Source of the DNA: Halobaculum sp. MBLA0143
GTDB taxonomy: Archaea; Halobacteriota; Halobacteria; Halobacteriales; Haloferacaceae
Direction of reading: 5' to 3'
NCBI RefSeq assembly: GCF_041361465.1
Contig: NZ_JBGKAC010000001.1
Coordinates: 2,604,001-2,668,000, forward strand
Length of the DNA: 64,000 bases
The notes beneath the pieces are model-generated. The model did no database searches. It saw only the letters and a list, made by a program, of their open reading frames with translations, and was not told the DNA's origin. The position numbers were made by a program, and so were the translations under genes. Each line of letters starts with the position of its first letter. Position 1 is the first letter of the stretch. Below, in pieces: positions 58,045-64,000 of the stretch.

Positions 58045-59010
58045 CTAGAAGCGGCCGCCGGGGCCGCCGGGACCACCGGGGCCACCGGGACCGCCGCCGC
58101 CGCTACCGAGCCGGAGTTCCTCGGGGGCACGCTGCTCGCCACGGATGCGGGAGCCGTACGCGAGCCCGATGGCGAGCCCGGCCAGGTGCGCGAGGTGGGC
58201 GACGTTGCCGCCGCCGGCGAGACTGGAGAAGCCGGAGATCACGGAGAAGCCGGCGAAGCCGAAGGTGAGCAGCCACAGCGGGACGGGGAGGATGAAGTAG
58301 AGGTACACCTTCAGGTTCGGCCGGAGGACGGTCAACACGCCCATCACGGCCATGATCGCGCCGGAGGCACCGAGCACGCCCGCCGTGGTGCCCTGGAACG
58401 CACCCACGCCGATCTGGGCGAGCCCGGCGACGACGCCCGCGGCGACGAACAGGGCGGCGAACCGCTTGGAACCCAGCCGTCGCTCCACGACGGGCCCGAA
58501 GAAGTACAGCGCGATGCTGTTGAACGCGATGTGGGTGAAGCCGCCGTGTGAGAGAATCGACGTGAACCACGTCCAGACGAACTCCGGGTGCTGGGCCGTG
58601 AGGACGAACGACGCCCGCCACAACGGGTCACCGGGGAAGGGGCCCGAGGGGGCCGCAATGCCGACGAGCGGGTAGAGGACGTACTGGAAGACAAACACCA
58701 CCCACATCAGCCCGAGCACACTGTAGGTGACGTTGCCGCGGAAGTACCCCATGAGACCGCCGGTGTCGGTCGCGCCACGGATCGACGACCGGACGGAGTC
58801 GACCAGCCCGCCCGAGCTCGGCTGTGAGGACTCGGACAACGAGTCGTCGAACCCGGAGTCGAACACACCGTCCGGGTCGTCCCACTGGTCGTTCACGCCC
58901 GGACAGTCGTGATTCTCCGGGAGCCTGTGTTCCGCACAGAACGTCTGTCCGCAACGGTGACACTGGTACGGCAAGTTCTCGTACTCGCCGCACTCGTCAC
59001 ACTGAGCCAT
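58045..59010 (-). CDS. Rhomboid intramembrane serine protease with AN1-type zinc finger
   Basis: A 321-residue membrane protease. The N-terminus is an AN1-like zinc finger (CDECGEYENLPYQCHRCG, FCAEHRLPENHDCPG). After a disordered linker come six helices of a rhomboid domain: HGGFTHIAFNSIALYFFG (oxyanion-side His and Asn), GVLGASGAIMAV with the catalytic Ser and AHLAHLAGLAIGLAYG with the catalytic His. The C-terminus is Gly/Pro repeats. Haloarchaeal rhomboids with this finger affect S-layer glycosylation in Haloferax. It is the first gene of a pair with endonuclease V. Confidence 0.93.
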   Translation of the reverse strand: MAQCDECGEYENLPYQCHRCGQTFCAEHRLPENHDCPGVNDQWDDPDGVFDSGFDDSLSESSQPSSGGLVDSVRSSIRGATDTGGLMGYFRGNVTYSVLGLMWVVFVFQYVLYPLVGIAAPSGPFPGDPLWRASFVLTAQHPEFVWTWFTSILSHGGFTHIAFNSIALYFFGPVVERRLGSKRFAALFVAAGVVAGLAQIGVGAFQGTTAGVLGASGAIMAVMGVLTVLRPNLKVYLYFILPVPLWLLTFGFAGFSVISGFSSLAGGGNVAHLAHLAGLAIGLAYGSRIRGEQRAPEELRLGSGGGGPGGPGGPGGPGGRF

Positions 59011-59088
59011 TGTCCGAGTTAGTCGGGCGCGCCCTATAGCCCTTCGGCCTGCGTGCGCTCCCGAGAGGGACGGTCGTCGCCACGACGC

Positions 59089-59196
59089 CTACGTCTCGTC
59101 GTCTTCGTCCCCGTCGACCGTCGGCTCGAAGTTCGTCGGAACCACCGTCGGGTGGTCGACCCCCACCGCCGGACGCCCGGTGTCTCTGGTTGCCAT
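59089..59196 (-). CDS. Small acidic protein, 35 residues
   Basis: From ATG at 59196 this encodes MATRDTGRPAVGVDHPTVVP, then TNFEPTVDGDEDDET and a stop. The balanced, acidic composition and the FEP motif look like a genuine haloarchaeal microprotein, and it lies in a 290-base gap between rhomboid and pyrophosphatase genes on their strand. I know no function. A TATA-like AAGACATTACCC sits about 30 bases upstream of the start. Confidence 0.45.
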   Translation of the reverse strand: MATRDTGRPAVGVDHPTVVPTNFEPTVDGDEDDET

Positions 59197-59298
59197 GGCC
59201 GAACCTAACGCCTCCACCCGTAAGACATTACCCATGTGCATAACTCATCCGGCGAGGGGGTCGCTATGCGCCGTGAGAATACCGAGGGGTCGCCGGGC

Positions 59299-59832
59299 TC
59301 AGGCGAACTCCTCGTCGTACAGCTCCTGGGCGTGCTCGATGGCGTCGAGGGCGGCCTCGCGGTCCTCGAACCCCAGGGTCTCGACCTCTTTGCCCTCCTC
59401 TAAGTTCTTGTAGGTGCCGAAGAACTCCTCGATCTCGTCGAGCGTCTGCTGGGGCACGTCGTCGAGATCCTCGATGTGGTCGTACCGTGGGTCCTCGCTC
59501 GGGACGGCGATCACCTTGTCGTCCTTCTCGCCGTCGTCGTCCATCCCCATCAGCGCGACCGGGCGGGCCTCGATCACGCAACCGGGGAACGTCTGGTCTT
59601 CCACGAGCACGAGCACGTCGAACGGGTCGCCGTCGTCGTAGTACGACTGCGGGATGAACCCGTAGTCGGCGGGGTAGTGGACGTTCGAGTGGAGCACCCG
59701 GTCCAGCACCACGCCGGGCACGTCCTTGTCGTACTCGTACTTGTTCCGCTCACCCTTGAGACACTCCACGACCGCGTAGATCTGTTCGGGCGCGTCCGGA
59801 CCGGTCTCCAAGTCCTCCCAGAGGTTCGTCAT
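59299..59832 (-). CDS. ppa: Soluble inorganic pyrophosphatase
   Basis: A 177-residue family I pyrophosphatase that hydrolyses PPi to drive biosynthesis. The signature DDGDPFDVLVLVE holds three metal-binding Asp; VVECLKGERNKYEYDK and HSNVHYPADYGFIPQSY are substrate-binding, and DPRYDHIEDLDD and FFGTYKNLEEGKEV are typical later segments. ATG at 59832 gives the family start MTNLWEDLETGPDAP. It lies 38 bases downstream of the membrane-protein operon on the same strand, with its own gap. Confidence 0.96.
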   Translation of the reverse strand: MTNLWEDLETGPDAPEQIYAVVECLKGERNKYEYDKDVPGVVLDRVLHSNVHYPADYGFIPQSYYDDGDPFDVLVLVEDQTFPGCVIEARPVALMGMDDDGEKDDKVIAVPSEDPRYDHIEDLDDVPQQTLDEIEEFFGTYKNLEEGKEVETLGFEDREAALDAIEHAQELYDEEFA

Positions 59833-59870
59833 GCGACCCTCACCTTCGGCGAATTCCGTCAAAGTCCTTT

Positions 59871-60968
59871 CTATCCGCCGTCGTCGTCGCCGGCCGAACG
59901 CGTCCGGCCGTAGCGACGCCCGAGGTAGACGACCGCCGTCGGCACGGCGAACACCCAGCCGGTGACGGCGTACCACAGCGCCAACGGCTCCCAGGCCGCC
60001 TCCGACCGACGCACCGCCGTCGCGTCCGCGTACAGTGCCACCGGGAGCGCGACGAGCCGGAGGAACGCCGCGAGCGCCCCGGCCGCCAGCGCCGGCCCGC
60101 CGACGGCCACATCCACCGGGCGTGGGAGCGACATCGAGGCGGTCACGAACGCCTCTGCGCCCGCGAGCGACAGCAACGGCCCGCCGAGCGCCGTCCGGAC
60201 GAGTCGCACCGGGACGGGCAGCCCCGCGGCCCTCGTCGCGGCGCCGCCGGCGAGCGTGCCGGCAGCGACGGCGACCGCGACCACCGCCCACCAGTTCGAG
60301 GCGACACGCTGGCCCTCGTAGCGGAGTAGTCGCTCCCCGACCGGGAGCCGTGGGTTGCCGACGTGGCGGCTCCGTTGATAGAGGTAGTACAGGCAGGTGC
60401 CGGTGGTGAACACCACGGCCCCGAGGAGGTACCGACGGCGGTCAGGCGACCACCGGACGGCGTCCGTCTCGGCGACGAGTCGGGCGTCTCGCGACAGCGC
60501 CAACGGCACCACGACGAACCGGGTCACGGCCGCGGCGGCCGCGAGCCCGACGAGTCCGGCCGCGACCGGGAACGACACGGCCGCGGGGGCGAACCGAGCG
60601 GTCGCGTCCAGTGCCGCCACCGGCAGCGACCACGCCACGAGGAGCGCGACCGACACCAGAGTCGCTCGGGTCAACAGTCGCCACCAGTCTGCCCCCGTCG
60701 GGTCGCCGTCGCGCCAGGCCCGTGGCGGCGCCGGGACGGCGACCCCGTCGTCGTCGTGGGCAGACGCTGTCGGCGGCGGGTCGTCCGGCACGGCGTCCCA
60801 CCCGCCCAACGGCTCCGACTCTACGCGCGACAGTCCGACGCGCACCGACGACTCCGCCGTCTCGCTCGCGTCCGGCGTGTCGCCGTCCGCGAACCGCGTG
60901 ACCCACTGGAAGTCCGTCTCGTCGTCGGGCGCGTCCACGGGTACAGAGAGGGCCGACTCGTACTTCAA
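59871..60968 (-). CDS. Hypothetical polytopic membrane protein
   Basis: A 365-residue protein with a 95-residue acidic cytoplasmic N-terminus and about six to eight hydrophobic helices, including TLVSVALLVAWSLPVAALDA, AVSFPVAAGLVGLAAAAAV, YLLGAVVFTTGTCLYYLY, NWWAVVAVAVAAGTLAGG and PLALWYAVTGWVFAVPTAVV. The motif NPRLPVGERLLRYEGQRVASNWW is the most family-like part, but I cannot name it. It overlaps the preceding gene by four bases, placing it in a three-gene operon with the next membrane protein and the NAD(P)-binding protein. Confidence 0.65.
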   Translation of the reverse strand: MKYESALSVPVDAPDDETDFQWVTRFADGDTPDASETAESSVRVGLSRVESEPLGGWDAVPDDPPPTASAHDDDGVAVPAPPRAWRDGDPTGADWWRLLTRATLVSVALLVAWSLPVAALDATARFAPAAVSFPVAAGLVGLAAAAAVTRFVVVPLALSRDARLVAETDAVRWSPDRRRYLLGAVVFTTGTCLYYLYQRSRHVGNPRLPVGERLLRYEGQRVASNWWAVVAVAVAAGTLAGGAATRAAGLPVPVRLVRTALGGPLLSLAGAEAFVTASMSLPRPVDVAVGGPALAAGALAAFLRLVALPVALYADATAVRRSEAAWEPLALWYAVTGWVFAVPTAVVYLGRRYGRTRSAGDDDGG

Positions 60969-61849
60969 CCCCCGGCCGCAGCGGCGTTACGCAGCGACAG
61001 CGTCAGCGCCGCGCCGGAGACGACCGCCACCGCCAGGACGTGTCCGGTGACCGCGAGGAACAACACCGGGCGGTCCAACAGGAACGGCACGAGGAGCACC
61101 TGTGTGCCGGCGAACCCGACGTTCAACACGTCCAGCCGCCGGAACGTCGAGGCCGACTCCGCCGACCGCGCCAGCCGGATCTCCCGGTACAACGACACGA
61201 CGGCCGCCCACCAGGAGGTGCCGATCCGGTAACAGAGGTCCCACAGGACGAGCAACGTGAGGTACACCGCGACGATGGGCGGCTCCCGGCCGAACAACGC
61301 CTGCATAAGCGGTTCGTCGGCTGTCGTCACGGCCGCGGGCAGCAGGGTCGCGAGCGGCGACGGCTGGCCGACGAACTGCGGCTCGTACACGAACAGGTGT
61401 GTCAACAACGCGATGAACGCCAGCACCGCGAGCACGACCTCGATGCTGGAGCCGTACAGCAGCCGATAGTAACGCGGCGGCGCCTCCGCCGTCCGGCTGG
61501 CGTCCCCGAACTGGAGCATCAGGTAGCTCCCGACCGCGGCGACGCCGATGGCCGCCAGCCCCGGGACGACCGCGGTCCAGAGGTCGTACGCGACCGCGAC
61601 GACGAACACCGCGACCGTGAACACGCCCAACTGGAGCGCGATCGCCGGGCCGCCGGCCAGGTTCGCCGCCGGCAGTGCGCTCACGATGCTCTCGTACACC
61701 CAGGCGTCGCCGAACGACGGCTCGTCGGTCGGGTCCCGCGCCGGCTCCCCTCGTGCCGGGCGACTGTCTACCCGGGCGTGGCCGGGGCCACCGTCGGCCG
61801 ACGCCGGCTGCTCCCCGTCCGGCTCCGCCGCGACGGTGTCCTCGTTCAC
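60965..61849 (-). CDS. Hypothetical membrane protein (haloarchaeal conserved type)
   Basis: A 294-residue protein. Residues 1-45 are acidic and disordered; then FGDAWVYESIVSALPAANLAG and six or seven helices (ALQLGVFTVAVFVVAVAYDL, VPGLAAIGVAAVGSYLML, SSIEVVLAVLAFIALLTHLF, VYLTLLVLWDLCYRIG, LLVPFLLDRPVLFLAVTG). The LWDLCYRIGTSWWAAVVSLYR loop with conserved aromatic residues suggests a specific family, which I recall only as a DUF. Start and stop overlap its two operon neighbours by four bases each. Confidence 0.65.
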   Translation of the reverse strand: MNEDTVAAEPDGEQPASADGGPGHARVDSRPARGEPARDPTDEPSFGDAWVYESIVSALPAANLAGGPAIALQLGVFTVAVFVVAVAYDLWTAVVPGLAAIGVAAVGSYLMLQFGDASRTAEAPPRYYRLLYGSSIEVVLAVLAFIALLTHLFVYEPQFVGQPSPLATLLPAAVTTADEPLMQALFGREPPIVAVYLTLLVLWDLCYRIGTSWWAAVVSLYREIRLARSAESASTFRRLDVLNVGFAGTQVLLVPFLLDRPVLFLAVTGHVLAVAVVSGAALTLSLRNAAAAGG

Positions 61850-62838
61850 GCCTCCGCTCCCTCCTGACCGGGCTCGCTCGCCCGTTCCTCGACGCCGTCG
61901 GCCGTCGACCCCCCGTCCGTCGGCGACGGTGCGTCGACGCGTCGTGTCCGGCCGGCCCGCGCCGCCAGCGCCCGCCGAACGGACTCGTCGAACGGCGTGA
62001 GCTCCGGGGCGACGTGGTCGCGGATGGAGTCGTCACGGACGACGACCGGGTTGCGCAGCCCGTCCACGAGCGGTCGGACGATGGTCGACGGCACGTCCGT
62101 GACGAGGCTCACCCACCCCGAGGAGAGCTTCGGCGTCAACACGGGCACGGGGAAGACCAACAGGTGCCCGCCGATCGTCTCGCGGGTGCGTCGCAGCATC
62201 TCTCGGTAGGTGAGCACGTCCGGGCCGCCGATCTCGTACGTCTCGCCCGCGGTCTCGGGCTCTCCCAACACCCCGACGAGGTAGTCGACGGCGTCGTCGA
62301 CGTAGATCGGCTGACACTCCGTGTCCACCCACCGCGGTGTCACCATCACCGGCAGCCGAGAGGCCAACTGTCGCACCATACGCCAGGAGACGCCGCCCTC
62401 GCCGACCAGAATGCCGGCGCGCAACACCGTCACGGACGGCTCCCCGTCCGCGAGGAGGTACTCCACCTCGCGACGCGACTGGAGGTGTTCCGAGAGGTCG
62501 TCGTCGTCGTCGCCCAACCCACCGAGGTAGATCACTCGGTCGATTCCGGCGTCGCCGGCCGCCTGGGTGAAGTACCGGGCGGCCCGGCGGTCCCGTTCGG
62601 CGAAGTCGTCGCCCGCGTCCATCGAGTGGACGAGGTAGTACGCTGCGTCCTGGCCGGCGAGCGCGTCGTCGAACGATCCAGGCTCCAACAGGTCACCCTC
62701 GGCGACCGACACCCCGTCGGGGGCGTCGTAGCTCGCCGCGTCCCGCGTCAGCGCCGTCACGTCGTGGCCCGCGTCACGGAGCGCCGGCACGAGCCGACTC
62801 CCGACGAACCCCGTCGCTCCTGTGACGAGTACGTCCAT
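61846..62838 (-). CDS. NAD(P)-binding atypical SDR (NDUFA9-like)
   Basis: A 330-residue extended short-chain dehydrogenase-like protein. MDVLVTGATGFVGSRLVPAL is the Rossmann GxxGxxG; AEGDLLEPGSF, YYLVHSM (where the SDR Ser should be), VIYLGGLGDD and VLRAGILVGEGGVSW follow, and the rest resembles NDUFA9/UDP-glucose epimerase-like proteins. The canonical YxxxK pair is not present, so it may be a non-catalytic NAD(P) sensor. The ATG at 62838 is preferred over one 13 codons earlier. It is the first gene of the overlapping three-gene operon. Confidence 0.88.
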   Translation of the reverse strand: MDVLVTGATGFVGSRLVPALRDAGHDVTALTRDAASYDAPDGVSVAEGDLLEPGSFDDALAGQDAAYYLVHSMDAGDDFAERDRRAARYFTQAAGDAGIDRVIYLGGLGDDDDDLSEHLQSRREVEYLLADGEPSVTVLRAGILVGEGGVSWRMVRQLASRLPVMVTPRWVDTECQPIYVDDAVDYLVGVLGEPETAGETYEIGGPDVLTYREMLRRTRETIGGHLLVFPVPVLTPKLSSGWVSLVTDVPSTIVRPLVDGLRNPVVVRDDSIRDHVAPELTPFDESVRRALAARAGRTRRVDAPSPTDGGSTADGVEERASEPGQEGAEA

Positions 62839-63019
62839 ACGCGCCGTTGGCGTGCCACGGGGATAACGATTGGCCACGGAATCTCACACACGAGAGGGCG
62901 GGACCGGAAGTTCGGCGAACGACCTCGACTGGGGGAGAACGGCTCCCCCCGAGAACGGGCACCCGTGTAGCGAGAGTGGGCTTCGAACGGCGAGGAGACG
63001 AGCACGACGGGCCACGACC

Positions 63020-64000
63020 TCACCGCACCGCGTACACTCCCCCTCGCTCGTCGTCTGCCGGAGCCGTCGACTCACAGACGACGATTGCGTCCGTCGACGC
63101 GACGAGCGGCGACACGGTGTCCGAGGGCAACCGTTCGGGCGTGATCGGCACCGCTGGCTGCGACGGACCGACCGCGACGCCCGGTCGACTGCGAGCAGGC
63201 GTGTCTCTGTTCCGGACTCGGAGGCGAGAACGTACGCACACGACGGGGTGAGCAGTGGACGCGACGGTCTCGCGTCCCCGACCGTCGTCCGCCACTGCTC
63301 GCGTCCGGTCGCCGCGTCGCGGACGAGGACCGTTCTTCCGGGCGTCGCACTCCACAGTCGTCCGTCGTCGACGGCGGGCAGCGACTCCCCGGTCGCGTCC
63401 CGCGTCCACAGACGCTCGCCGCGGCGAGTGAACGACGCGAGTGTCCCCTCGGTCGACAGCGTGTACACCCGTTCGTCGCCGACGACCGGCGGCTGTCGGC
63501 AGGGGCCGGTGTTCCCGCGCCACCGGACCGTCCCGTTCGTCGGGTCGAACGCGACGAGCGAGTCGGTGTCGTACTCGACCGTCCGGACGCCACACAGGAG
63601 TCGCTCGTCTCCCGCGAGCTTCGAGACGGTGTACTCGAACTGGCTCCCGTCGGCGAAGTTCTCCGTCTTCCAACGGCGTCGGCCGTCGCGCGGGTCGAGG
63701 CCGAACAACGTGTGACCGGAGGTGGTACAGACGAGTCCACCCGCGAGCGTCGGGTACTCCCCGTCCGTGTACCGCCAGCAGAGACCGCCGTCGCGGGCTC
63801 GAACGCGGCGACGCCGTCGCCCAGCGAGCAGATCACGCTGTCGCCGACCGCTAGCAACGGACTCTCTCCGTTCTCGACGACCCAGCTCTCGTCTCCGAGT
63901 GTCGTCCCGACGATACCGCGGACCGAGCCCGCCGGCGCATCGGAGACGTCGAGCCGACCGCCGGCCACCGAGTAGACGACTCGGTCGCCCGACGCGATGA
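63020..64000 (-). pseudogene. PQQ-type beta-propeller protein, 3' part, with two frameshifts
   Basis: The coding signal continues from the window edge through three successive frames: 64000 to about 63800 (VVYSVAGGRLDVSDA, SVICSLGDGVAAFEP), about 63797 to 63180 (CWRYTDGEYPTLAGG, TLFGLDPRDGRRRWKTE, LVAFDPTNGTVRWRG, VRDAATGREQWRTT) and about 63175 to 63020 (VAVGPSQPAVPITPERL, ending ERGGVYAVR, TGA). Repeats of 'aldp.tG...W' are the PQQ-like quinoprotein propeller blades. Both jumps fit loss of a single base. The gene is either a recent pseudogene or carries sequencing errors; it extends past the window. Such proteins are usually extracellular or membrane-anchored. Confidence 0.75.

Overview
This window is chromosomal DNA from a haloarchaeon (class Halobacteria). 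The evidence is GC-rich codon use, very acidic proteins, archaeal ether-lipid genes (glycerol-1-phosphate dehydrogenase, a geranylgeranyl-lipid reductase, CDP-archaeol synthase), a TFB transcription factor, membrane LonB, a UbaA-type E1, archaeal-size PheS/PheT, RIO2 kinase, an amphi-Trp protein and PGF-CTERM-like surface-protein endings. I saw no rRNA, tRNA or complete insertion sequence.

Layout. 1-16.6 kb is mostly core metabolism: HD-domain protein (cut by the window edge), egsA, M48 peptidase and NUDIX hydrolase, a DUF3800 gene next to a two-repeat CRISPR-like remnant, a DUF420 membrane protein, an M28 peptidase, purS/purQ, lipid genes, pyrE, citrate synthase and TFB. 17.0-20.6 kb is an A/T-richer island: a class I terpene-synthase-like protein, two small paralogous proteins of uncertain family and a cytochrome P450, which together look like an archaeal terpenoid gene cluster. 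20.7-33.0 kb carries ubaA, nadM, lonB, two peptidase genes (one containing eleven 36-bp tandem repeats), a glutaredoxin, a solitary OLD-family nuclease and an ABC exporter.

33.1-39.7 kb holds pheT/pheS followed by a recombination graveyard. The 5' end of pheS occurs three times, one copy preceded by a short ORF with three consecutive Phe codons and complementary 8-mers suited to alternative pairing. The N-terminal half of the intact pheS has codon use unlike its C-terminal half. A small regulator and a TIR/SLOG-like protein sit beside a 36-bp palindrome and another inverted repeat. 39.7-46.3 kb returns to ordinary genes (rio2, histidine kinase, lipoate-ligase-like protein, endonuclease IV, CPBP peptidase).

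46.2-53.3 kb is a seven-gene overlapping minus-strand operon for a type IV pilus-like system: secretion ATPase, TadC-like membrane protein and five pilin-like proteins. 54.0-64.0 kb has thiD, a CBS protein, a DUF5784 protein, endonuclease V with rhomboid protease, pyrophosphatase, a three-gene membrane/NAD(P)-binding operon and the end of a frameshifted beta-propeller gene.

The best candidates for undescribed biology are the terpene synthase/P450 cluster with its paralogous protein pair and shared promoter motif, and the pheS leader/mosaic locus. All functions come from sequence motifs and remembered family features; no database search was run.
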